From the NCBI GenBank assembly GCA_030043155.1, contig JASHYE010000208.1, positions 1 to 5,764 on the forward strand: 5,764 nt of DNA, written 5' to 3'. The notes beneath the pieces are model-generated. The model ran no database searches. It was not told where the DNA came from and saw only the letters and a list, made by a program, of their open reading frames with translations. Both the position numbers and the translations under genes were made by a program. Of the stretch, positions 1 to 5,531 are shown piece by piece (the first letter of the stretch is position 1; the number at the start of each line of letters is the position of its first letter). This DNA comes from Candidatus Acidiferrales bacterium (lineage in GTDB: Bacteria > Acidobacteriota > Terriglobia > Acidoferrales > UBA7541).

Positions 1-252
1 GTGTATGGCGGGAACAGTTTTGAAAAAAAGAAGCCCGATCCTGTCGGGTTGCAAATTCTGCTTCGCGATTTTGAAATTGGGCCGCGCGAAATGATGATGG
101 TTGGCGATTCGGAAGTCGATATTCAGACCGCGCGCAACGCCGGTACTTTGGCGTGCGGTGTGACCTACGGGCTTGGGCACATGCAGCCGCAGCTCCCGCC
201 GGATTTACTGCTGGACACGCTGGCAGATCTTCCGAAGCATCTGAGCAAATGA
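1..252 (+). CDS. HAD-superfamily phosphatase, Gph-like, C-terminal part only
   Basis: This is the last 83 residues of a haloacid dehalogenase-fold hydrolase, cut by the left edge. The GTG at base 1 is only the first in-frame codon of the window, and the true start lies upstream. The visible part carries HAD motif III (KKKPDP, about residues 9-14, with the catalytic lysine) and motif IV (MVGDSEVDIQTARNAG, about residues 33-48, with the acidic pair that holds magnesium). A GVTYG segment and a PPDLLLD...DL tail follow, both usual near the end of phosphoglycolate phosphatase-like enzymes. Motif I (DxDGT), the cap domain and motif II are outside the window, so the substrate cannot be judged. Phosphoglycolate or another small sugar phosphate would be typical of the family. 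The stop codon overlaps the start of the DUF3108 gene (ATGA), which indicates one transcript and coupled translation. Confidence 0.88.
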   Translation: MYGGNSFEKKKPDPVGLQILLRDFEIGPREMMMVGDSEVDIQTARNAGTLACGVTYGLGHMQPQLPPDLLLDTLADLPKHLSK

Positions 253-1094
253 AAGCTCACTTTAACAACGTAGCTATTCGATGGGCGCTGATTGGCGGAA
301 TTGCGCTCTCTACGCCGTGGTTTGTTTCGCATTCCAGATTTCTGGCACGGAGCGATAATGCGCGTGCGCCGGCGTTTCGAATCGGCGAAAGCTTGAACTA
401 TCGAGTCGATTGGCAGCGTTATACGGGCGCAGCCACTGCGCAGTTGCAGATTATTGACCGAGGCGATTTTGATGGCGCGGCCGCGTGGCATTTCCGCGCG
501 AAGGTTCACACGGCCGAACCGGTTCGCGCGCTCTACCCGATGGACGATCAAGTCGACTCCTACGCCTTGGGGGGCAATTTGACGACGCGCGAGTTTCACG
601 AGCATTTGACAGAATTTGGAAAACTGGAAAACACGGAAGCGTCGCTTGTTTCGCCGCCCGGTAACGGCGCAGTTTCTAGTGAGCCGCGCGTGATTGTTCC
701 GCCCGGAACGCATGATGCTTTGAGCGCTATTTATTTTCTGCGCTCTACGGATTGGACGGCGGGACAGGAAATTCGCGCGCCTGTGTTCGACGGCGAAGGC
801 GTCTACCAGATGCGTGCAAGAGCCGGCGCGCCATCAGCGATACACGTGCCGGCAGGAACTTATGAGGCGACAAAAATCGAAATTCATCTGTTTGACGGAG
901 ACAAAGAAGTTCCGGATGAGAGTTTCAATCTGTGGCTTGCCGACGATAGCGCGCGAACTCCCGTGCTCTGTGAGGCGCAGTTGACGATGGGCAGCTTGAG
1001 GATTGAACTGGCCGGGAATTCAGCTTCCGACGCGCAGACAGGGGCGCTGCCGGCTACTCCACAGGCACATTCCAGTCATCCGGCGGGAAACTGA
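249..1094 (+). CDS. DUF3108 domain protein, exported or membrane-anchored
   Basis: This 281-residue protein probably lies in the envelope. The N-terminus has a hydrophobic stretch at about residues 12-27 (WALIGGIALSTPWFV) after a short basic start, consistent with a signal peptide or uncleaved anchor. The rest resembles DUF3108: a GESLNYRVDW opening strand, a W-HFRAK-H-T segment followed by LYPMDDQVDSY, a central PPGTHDALSAIYFLR block, and a PAGTYEATKIEIHLF strand near the C-terminus. This is a beta-rich fold of unknown biochemical function; no catalytic residues can be named. The ATG at 249 was preferred to an in-frame upstream start at 153 because it begins inside the HAD stop codon (ATGA) and leaves the signal-like segment at the N-terminus. 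No strong Shine-Dalgarno precedes it, which fits translational coupling. The last ~24 residues are Ala/Ser/Pro-rich and about half of them lie antisense to the PilZ gene. Confidence 0.85.
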   Translation: MKAHFNNVAIRWALIGGIALSTPWFVSHSRFLARSDNARAPAFRIGESLNYRVDWQRYTGAATAQLQIIDRGDFDGAAAWHFRAKVHTAEPVRALYPMDDQVDSYALGGNLTTREFHEHLTEFGKLENTEASLVSPPGNGAVSSEPRVIVPPGTHDALSAIYFLRSTDWTAGQEIRAPVFDGEGVYQMRARAGAPSAIHVPAGTYEATKIEIHLFDGDKEVPDESFNLWLADDSARTPVLCEAQLTMGSLRIELAGNSASDAQTGALPATPQAHSSHPAGN

Positions 1095-1419
1095 TGCCCC
1101 AGAATTTCGGGGCGGGCTTGTCGAATTCGATGCCAACCTGCGCTTTGCCGCCCTGCATCTGGCCGACATAGACGATGCGGCAGCTCTCTGTCTCTTGCGT
1201 TCCTTTGTGCGTGAGCGTGATTTTCTGATCTGCCTTCACATCAGAGCGCAAATGGATGAGCGCGCCGTGGGCATTCACGACGAGCGTTTTGGTTTCTTCG
1301 TCGAAGAAAGTTTTTCCGTCGGCGTTTTTGCCGCGCACCACCACAGTGACAGACAGCATCACGCGCATGCTGCGCCGCCGCCCTTTGTCGAGAGCCAAAT
1401 CGGACGGGTGTTCAGCCAT
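1054..1419 (-). CDS. PilZ domain protein
   Basis: This 121-residue single-domain protein belongs to the PilZ family, whose members bind cyclic di-GMP and control motility, exopolysaccharide or secretion machinery through protein contacts. The arginine motif RxxxR is present (R15-R19, in GRRRSMRV). It is followed by a beta-barrel pattern that includes the strand LVVNAHGALIHL (residues 46-57) and a later strand pair ending in QVGIEFDKP. The usual second motif (D/N)xSxxG is degraded here: only the glycine (G52) is kept, with V47 and N49 at the Asp/Asn and Ser positions. Binding of c-di-GMP may therefore be weak or lost. The C-terminus is FWGISFPPDDW plus a few residues. The gene lies 102 bp downstream of gmhA on the same strand and runs tail-to-tail into the DUF3108 gene, overlapping it by 41 bp. 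No clear Shine-Dalgarno is seen before the ATG. Confidence 0.85.
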   Translation of the reverse strand: MAEHPSDLALDKGRRRSMRVMLSVTVVVRGKNADGKTFFDEETKTLVVNAHGALIHLRSDVKADQKITLTHKGTQETESCRIVYVGQMQGGKAQVGIEFDKPAPKFWGISFPPDDWNVPVE

Positions 1420-1521
1420 TTCTACACGTTAGCGTGGTTCACGCGGAGGGGCAAACGGGAGTGCTGGTGCTCCTACGAGTCAGTTAACAGCATGCAAATA
1501 AACGGAACGGCGATCAAGGGT

Positions 1522-2103
1522 TTACCGGCGACAGCAGATTTCTTCAACAAGACCGCATATTATATGGCCGATGGTGATGTGGGCTTCCTGAATTCGCTGC
1601 GCGTTTCGCGAAGGCACGTTCAGAAGCAGGTCTACCCTTCCCGCGAGCTTACCGCCTGTTTCGCCCGTGAAAGCGGCAATAAATGCGCGCTTCGTGCGTC
1701 CCGCTTCGACGCCATTCAAGACGTTGGCGCTATTGCCACTGGTGGAGAGCGCAACGATGACGTCGCCTTCGACGGCAAGAGATTCAATCTGGCGTGAGAA
1801 AATGCGCTCGAATCCGAAATCATTTCCGGCGGCCGTGAGCACCGAAGTGTTCGTCCCAAGGGAAATGGCCGGCAAGGCTGGGCGAGTACGCTCGAGGCGG
1901 ACGACAAGCTCAGCGGCCAAGTGCTGGGCGTCTGCGGCGCTGCCGCCGTTGCCGAAGAATATGATCTTGTGGCCAGCCCCGATCGCGGCGGCACAAGTTT
2001 CGGTGCAGAGCGCAATTTTCCCTATGAGCTCTTCCGAAAAATTCTCTTTGATACGGGCGCTTTCGCGGAGGTCATCGCGAATTTGCTGGACGAAAGGCTG
2101 CAT
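1522..2103 (-). CDS. gmhA: Sedoheptulose 7-phosphate isomerase (phosphoheptose isomerase)
   Basis: GmhA is a cytoplasmic SIS-domain enzyme that converts D-sedoheptulose 7-phosphate to D-glycero-D-manno-heptose 7-phosphate, the first step toward the ADP-heptose used in the lipopolysaccharide core. Counting from the ATG at 2103 gives 193 residues, close to the usual ~192. The phosphate-binding loop FFGNGGSAADAQHLAAE spans residues 49-65 and the second SIS motif LSTSGNS spans 119-125. From memory, the family's catalytic and zinc-binding residues in characterised enzymes are His61, Glu65, Gln172 and His180; this protein has exactly H61, E65, Q172 and H180. The reading frame extends upstream to a TTG at 2166, but the ATG at 2103 has a GGAG five bases before it and reproduces family length and numbering. 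No gmhB or hldE lies in the window. DUF1634 ends 118 bp upstream, so co-transcription with it is uncertain. Confidence 0.93.
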   Translation of the reverse strand: MQPFVQQIRDDLRESARIKENFSEELIGKIALCTETCAAAIGAGHKIIFFGNGGSAADAQHLAAELVVRLERTRPALPAISLGTNTSVLTAAGNDFGFERIFSRQIESLAVEGDVIVALSTSGNSANVLNGVEAGRTKRAFIAAFTGETGGKLAGRVDLLLNVPSRNAQRIQEAHITIGHIICGLVEEICCRR

Positions 2104-2108
2104 GTTTT

Positions 2109-2112
2109 CTCC
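2109..2112 (-). promoter_or_regulatory. Shine-Dalgarno site deciding the gmhA start
   Basis: On the minus strand the bases before the ATG at 2103 read TCGGAGAAAACATG. GGAG is followed by a five-base spacer, a normal bacterial arrangement. No comparable site serves the upstream TTG at 2166, so this site supports the shorter gmhA reading frame. Confidence 0.65.
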
Positions 2113-2221
2113 GATAGCGAAAGTGCCTTTGGGAAAGCGGTGTTGCTCTGTCGCAATCAGATACAAAAAACTACAGCAAGATGTGGCTGCTGCGCAAGAA
2201 GCATAGAATCAGAGAACGAAA

Positions 2222-2614
2222 TCAGCGAGCGAAAAAACTCCCGACGAGAACGCCCAACACGATCAGGGTGAGAACCACGTAAGTCCAGTCCCGTTCCTTG
2301 AAAAATGCGAAGACGCTGAAGGCCACGCGAGCCAGCGGAGTGGCCACGAGCAGGACCAAGCCAAACTGAATCCAGTTGCGGCCCAGCGCAACGGACAAGC
2401 CTTTGACAATGCCGCTCAAACCACGCAGATTCTCCGGTTCAGAGCGGAAGACGTGGTAATCCGGAAGAGGGCCCTGATGGTGAATCACGTAGAAAACTCC
2501 GCCGATTACGACTACCGCGCAGGCGAGCAGAACGCCCGAGCGCAAAATGACAGAGATAAAGCGGTCCATTCGCTCGTCGGTCCATTGATTCTGACTGTTC
2601 TGCGCACTGGCCAT
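2222..2614 (-). CDS. DUF1634 family small membrane protein, partner of TauE/SafE exporter
   Basis: This 130-residue integral membrane protein has three predicted spans at about residues 19-44 (FISVILRSGVLLACAVVVIGG...), 82-103 (IQFGLVLLVATPLARVAFSV) and 109-128 (TYVVLTLIVLGVLVGSFF). The N-terminus (residues 1-18) and the loop with GPLPDY are polar. The pattern TPLARV..SVFAFFKERDWTYV is typical of DUF1634. From general knowledge, DUF1634 genes commonly sit directly beside TauE/SafE-family permeases, and that is the case here: the ATG immediately follows the TAA of the upstream tauE-like gene with no base between. The function is unknown; an accessory subunit of the exporter is the natural inference. 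A weak GGGA lies inside the 3' end of tauE, so translation probably depends on coupling. Confidence 0.85.
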   Translation of the reverse strand: MASAQNSQNQWTDERMDRFISVILRSGVLLACAVVVIGGVFYVIHHQGPLPDYHVFRSEPENLRGLSGIVKGLSVALGRNWIQFGLVLLVATPLARVAFSVFAFFKERDWTYVVLTLIVLGVLVGSFFAR

Positions 2615-3448
2615 TTATAATTTTCCCGTGATTCCTTTGATGAGCATTTCCGCTCCGAGCGCGACGATGGCGAGGCTGAACAAAATTCGCAGGTAGCGGG
2701 TGGTGGCTCCGGGAAGAAGGCGCGCGCCTATGAACGCGCCGAAGAGCACGCCGAGCATCACCGGCATTGCAAGCGCCGGGTCGATATACCCACGATGGAA
2801 GTAAATGCCTGCGCTTGCGGCAGCTGTGACGCCAATCATGAAGTTGCTGGTGGCTGTGGAAACCTTAAAGGGAATTTCCATCGCCTGATCCATGCCGAGA
2901 ACTTTCAGAGCGCCGCTTCCGATACCAAGAAGGCCGGAAAGAATTCCTGCAGCGTGGCAGACGAGAAAGCCGATGGGAACGCGGCGCACGTTGTAGGATT
3001 TTTTGCCCTGCGTTGTCGGATATTCCCCGTTCAGGCGAAGAAGAATCGCAAGACGGTCGGACGGATTTGTGCCGCGAGCTTTCTGTTTGCGCAGCGATAA
3101 ATAGGAAGAAAAAAGCAGAACGATGCCAAAGATGATGGAGATTGCCGAGGGAGAAACAGATGCGACAACGAAAGCGCCGAGCACAGCGCCGAGCGTGGTG
3201 GCGACTTCGAGGAACATTCCTATGCGAACGTTGGAATATCCTTCGCGAACATATGCCGCCGCAGCGCCGGAAGACGTGGCGATAACGGAGATCAGCGATG
3301 CGCCCGAGGCATAATGGATATTCACCTTAAAAACAAGAACAAGAAGGGGAACGATGACAATTCCGCCGCCGAGGCCCGTGAGTGAGCCGAGAAGTCCCGC
3401 GCCGAAAGCGCAGATGAGGATCAGAAGAGTAAAAAGAAGGACAGTCAT
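2615..3448 (-). CDS. TauE/SafE family permease (probable sulfite/organosulfonate or other anion exporter)
   Basis: This 277-residue polytopic inner-membrane protein has the family's two internally similar halves. The first begins with a helix and GLLGSLTGLGGGIVIVPLLV (about residues 18-37); the second has the matching GILSGLLGIGSGALKV (about residues 168-183). About eight hydrophobic segments can be read, including residues 4-24, 26-40, 48-67, 76-98, 102-118, 157-180 and two or three more toward the C-terminus. Length and pattern fit TauE/SafE (formerly DUF81) permeases, which move sulfite, sulfoacetate or related anions. The substrate cannot be read from the sequence, and no sulfur-metabolism gene lies in the window. 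The ATG at 3448 is the first start available in this frame; no Shine-Dalgarno is evident before it. It abuts the DUF1634 gene, forming a two-gene unit transcribed away from the 251-bp divergent gap. Confidence 0.88.
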   Translation of the reverse strand: MTVLLFTLLILICAFGAGLLGSLTGLGGGIVIVPLLVLVFKVNIHYASGASLISVIATSSGAAAAYVREGYSNVRIGMFLEVATTLGAVLGAFVVASVSPSAISIIFGIVLLFSSYLSLRKQKARGTNPSDRLAILLRLNGEYPTTQGKKSYNVRRVPIGFLVCHAAGILSGLLGIGSGALKVLGMDQAMEIPFKVSTATSNFMIGVTAAASAGIYFHRGYIDPALAMPVMLGVLFGAFIGARLLPGATTRYLRILFSLAIVALGAEMLIKGITGKL

Positions 3449-3699
3449 GCGAGAGCGCGATCCGAAGCCAAGCGAAGGAAAGGTTTTGAAAAAAGGTGCG
3501 GTGAGCGGCTGCCGATCGTCATCAAATGCAAGACTCGCACATTACACCCGCTGCCGCAATGGATTTACGCGAGGGCGAAGAACGTGTGGAAGCGGCGAGA
3601 TGTATGGACGGATTCGACTAATGCGAATTATCAAAAGGTTGCGGCGGGACTGCGGTTTTGCGCTTTTCATTCGCGTGATGCTGCGTTATCGTCAAACGA
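3449..3699. other. Divergent intergenic region between tauE-like and CpsB-like genes
   Basis: This 251-bp stretch must hold the promoters for both the minus-strand TauE/DUF1634 unit and the plus-strand CpsB-like gene. I see no convincing -35/-10 pair, riboswitch, tRNA or terminator in it. It contains a possible 35-codon plus-strand frame (3600-3707) encoding a very basic peptide whose stop overlaps the CpsB-like start by 8 bases. It is reported as a finding and not as a gene. Confidence 0.5.
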
Positions 3700-4497
3700 A
3701 TGGTTGATATTCATTGCCATATTCTTCCCGGCTTCGATGATGGTTCGGATTCGATAGAGACCTCGCTGCAGATGGCGGAAATGGCCATTGCTGATGGCGT
3801 AACGCATATCGTTGGCACACCCCATGCAAACAGCGACTACGATTTTCTTCCTGAACTTGTGCGAGCGCGGCGGGATGAACTGCAATCACGGCTCGGAGAG
3901 CGCGTCTCGATACTGACCGGTTGCGATTTTCATTTGAGCTTTGAAAATGTGACTGCGGTTCGCAGCGATCTGCGGCGATTCACGCTGAATCAGGGCGAAT
4001 ATCTTCTGGTTGAGTTCGCGGATTTTTCGATTCCGGCGTCGCTGGACCAAACGCTGCATGAATTGCAATTGCTTGGCTTGCATCCGGTCATTACGCATCC
4101 GGAGCGAAATCCGCTGATTCGTTCACAATGGGAGCGGTTGTGGGGCTGGCTGCGGCGGGGCTGTTACGTCCAAGTGACGGCGCAATCGATTACGGGAGGA
4201 TTCGGGCGCAGAGCAAAGCAGGCTGCGGAGTTACTGCTGGATGCGAATGCGGTGCATTTTGTAGCGAGCGATGCGCACAACTTGACGACGCGTCCGCTGC
4301 GGTTGAAGGCGGCATTCGATGCGGTTACAAACAGCCATGGCGGAAATGTGGCGCAGGCCCTTTTCGAAGGGAATCCGCGCGCAGCGGTTGAGAGCAGAGC
4401 CCTGGAGTATGTTCCGGAGCCAGGGGATTGGAAAAAAACGCAGGACGAAATGGAATTGGATTCGAGTCCGCCACGCAAGCGCTTCTGGTTTTTCTAG
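3700..4497 (+). CDS. CpsB/CapC/YwqE-type PHP-domain protein-tyrosine phosphatase
   Basis: This 265-residue PHP-fold metal-dependent phosphatase resembles CpsB/YwqE. In characterised members it removes phosphate from the tyrosine-rich tail of a polysaccharide co-polymerase/kinase and so tunes capsule or exopolysaccharide export. The metal-site motifs are DIHCHILPGFDDG (H5, H7, D14), TPHA (H42), LLVEFAD (E105), ITHPERN (H133, with R136) and ASDAHN (D191, H193). Where the family usually has an 'AE' glutamate ligand, this protein has GCDFHLS, placing Asp76 there. The tail is basic-aromatic (RKRFWFF). The ATG at 3700 starts just before the first PHP motif, as is normal, but has no clear Shine-Dalgarno. 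No tyrosine kinase, Wzz or glycosyltransferase gene lies nearby, so the partner is unknown. Dephosphorylation of another substrate, or another PHP activity, is possible. Confidence 0.87.
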   Translation: MVDIHCHILPGFDDGSDSIETSLQMAEMAIADGVTHIVGTPHANSDYDFLPELVRARRDELQSRLGERVSILTGCDFHLSFENVTAVRSDLRRFTLNQGEYLLVEFADFSIPASLDQTLHELQLLGLHPVITHPERNPLIRSQWERLWGWLRRGCYVQVTAQSITGGFGRRAKQAAELLLDANAVHFVASDAHNLTTRPLRLKAAFDAVTNSHGGNVAQALFEGNPRAAVESRALEYVPEPGDWKKTQDEMELDSSPPRKRFWFF

Positions 4498-4506
4498 CTG
4501 GTTTTC

Positions 4507-4530
4507 TCACTGTTCATTTCACTGTTCATT
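4507..4530. repeat. Perfect 12-bp tandem duplication between genes
   Basis: TCACTGTTCATT occurs twice back to back (4507-4518 and 4519-4530), starting nine bases after the stop of the CpsB-like gene and 108 bases before the start of the zinc-ribbon gene. It lies in the intergenic gap, assuming the downstream start at 4638 is right. It could be a simple slippage product or a direct-repeat protein binding site. Confidence 0.8.
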
Positions 4531-4620
4531 CGAACAGGTTCCTCGCACGAAAAGCACGCCGTGATGACACCCTAATGATTTTGCGGTTTCGATATGCTTG
4601 TGTTGCGTGGTTGCATTTTC

Positions 4621-4626
4621 AGGGAG
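4621..4626 (+). promoter_or_regulatory. Probable Shine-Dalgarno for the zinc-ribbon gene
   Basis: AGGGAG lies 11 bases before the ATG at 4638. The spacing is at the long end but usable. It favours the start placed just before the zinc ribbon over in-frame upstream starts at 4428 and 4575. Confidence 0.45.
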
Positions 4627-4637
4627 CACACCAGCCT

Positions 4638-5489
4638 ATGCTGAAATGCCCGAACTGCGGATACAAGCAATCTGGCGGAGAGCGATGCGAGAAATGCTCG
4701 TCGCTGTTTTCGTATTCCTCGCCAGCGCAGCCAAAGAATTCGAAGAGTGGATTTTCCGCCGCCGCAAGGAATGAGAAGAGCAGCGAAGGGTTTTTTGTTT
4801 CGTGGCGGACGGCATATCGAATCGCAAGCGGCACGTGCCTGATGTTGCTGGTCATTGTGCTGCTGCTGATTTTTCATAAATCGCCGCCACCGAGAGTTTC
4901 GATTGACCCGCAAGCAGCCGCAAATGCGGCGGCGAAGATTTCTCAGGCGCAGGCTGCTGCACAACAGAATCAGCCGCATCAGGTGACGCTGAATTCGACG
5001 GAACTGAATTCGTATCTCAATTCGAACTTGCAGTTACAAAATGCTGGGGCGAAGCCTGATACGACGAGCGCGAATCCTGAAACGACGAGCGCTCCGGCGA
5101 CCGTGCCAGATGCTGCAAGTCCCGAAGCGGCAAGTTCAAGCAGCGCCGGTTCATCGGACGTTCCTGCGGAACCCACGATTGACGAAGTACAGTCAGCGGT
5201 GAAAGACGTGAAGGTGGATTTGGTCGGCGATCTGGTGAAGGCATACGTGGTGTTCGATTTTCACGGCAAGGACATGTCGCTGGAGCTGGACGGGCATCTT
5301 TCGTCGGCAGATGGCTACCTGCATTTTGAGCCAACGGCTGGGGAACTCGGTTCGCTGCCATTGCCGCAATCGGTGCTCGATGCGGCGGTAGACAAACTGA
5401 TGTCTTCGCCGGAGAATCGCGAAAAGTTGCGCTTGCCGGCGGGCGTGAGCAGCATAAAAATTGTGAACGGGCAAGTGGTGGTTAATTAG
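4638..5489 (+). CDS. Zinc-ribbon, single-TM protein with YpmS-like (DUF2140-like) C-terminal domain
   Basis: This 283-residue protein, not assigned to a named gene, has four parts. Residues 1-22 form a zinc ribbon with two CxxC knuckles (C4, C7, C17, C20). Residues 60-79 form one membrane span (YRIASGTCLMLLVIVLLLIF), so the ribbon probably faces the cytoplasm and the rest the periplasm. Residues 87-134 are Ala/Gln-rich and end in VTLNSTELNSYLNSNLQLQ. Residues 135-180 are a low-complexity Pro/Ala/Ser/Thr linker. Residues 181-283 hold a beta-rich domain with a DVKVDLVGDLVKAYVVFDF strand, a HFEPTAGELGSLPLP turn and a final helix plus strands. The ELNSYLN helix and the F-EPT...LG-LPLP pattern recall Bacillus YpmS and related lipid-binding-like folds; this is from memory and unverified. 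The start at 4638 was chosen because it sits three residues before the first cysteine and has an AGGGAG upstream. A longer frame from 4428 overlaps the CpsB-like gene and its extra residues look non-coding. Confidence 0.75.
   Translation: MLKCPNCGYKQSGGERCEKCSSLFSYSSPAQPKNSKSGFSAAARNEKSSEGFFVSWRTAYRIASGTCLMLLVIVLLLIFHKSPPPRVSIDPQAAANAAAKISQAQAAAQQNQPHQVTLNSTELNSYLNSNLQLQNAGAKPDTTSANPETTSAPATVPDAASPEAASSSSAGSSDVPAEPTIDEVQSAVKDVKVDLVGDLVKAYVVFDFHGKDMSLELDGHLSSADGYLHFEPTAGELGSLPLPQSVLDAAVDKLMSSPENREKLRLPAGVSSIKIVNGQVVVN
5051..5092 (+). repeat. 21-bp in-frame tandem repeat in the linker
   Basis: Two adjacent 21-bp units (5051-5071 and 5072-5092) differ at two positions. They encode consecutive KPDTTSA and NPETTSA heptads in the disordered linker of the zinc-ribbon protein. 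Because the period is a multiple of three, unit gain or loss would change linker length without a frameshift. Confidence 0.85.
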
Positions 5490-5531
5490 CAGCGACTCGC
5501 GACAGCGTCCCCGCGCTTAAGCTTTTCAATC
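5490..5531. other. Convergent intergenic spacer, no clear terminator
   Basis: This 42-bp gap separates the zinc-ribbon gene (+) from the reductase gene (-). It includes the palindrome GCTTAAGC (5515-5522) followed by TTTT, but the palindrome has no loop and the G+C-rich bases before it form only short interrupted pairings. A bidirectional terminator would be expected here but cannot be called. Confidence 0.4.

Noticed and set aside
165..713. 182-codon minus-strand open frame
   Set aside because: It is antisense to the DUF3108 gene and the end of the HAD gene. The composition is Arg-rich without domain features, as expected of a shadow frame.
1458..1473. Small hairpin (GGAG...CTCC) in the gmhA-pilZ gap as a terminator
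   Set aside because: The stem is only four to five pairs and no run of U follows on the minus strand, so it does not qualify as an intrinsic terminator.
1003..1797. 264-codon plus-strand open frame
   Set aside because: It lies antisense to the PilZ gene and part of gmhA, both well supported by family motifs. Its translation has no recognisable domain and looks like a shadow in G+C-rich DNA.
1667..2206. 179-codon plus-strand open frame
   Set aside because: It is antisense to gmhA, whose catalytic residues are all in place on the other strand.
2104..2221. Sigma-70-like promoter for gmhA (TTGCGC, 18 bp, TAGTTT)
   Set aside because: The match to consensus is weak and could be chance. A promoter in this 118-bp gap is plausible but cannot be placed.
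3449..3699. tRNA or riboswitch in the divergent gap
   Set aside because: A TTCGACT string was noticed, but no cloverleaf arms pair around it and no known riboswitch core is visible.
3354..3707. 117-codon plus-strand open frame over the TauE start and the divergent gap
   Set aside because: Its first part is antisense to the TauE N-terminus and the product is a basic low-information sequence. Only the final 35 codons were kept, as a speculative leader frame.
4428..4637. 70-residue N-terminal extension of the zinc-ribbon protein
   Set aside because: It overlaps the end of the CpsB-like gene in another frame, includes translation of the 12-bp repeat (TVHFTVHS), and would bury the zinc ribbon internally. 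The ATG at 4638 is more natural.
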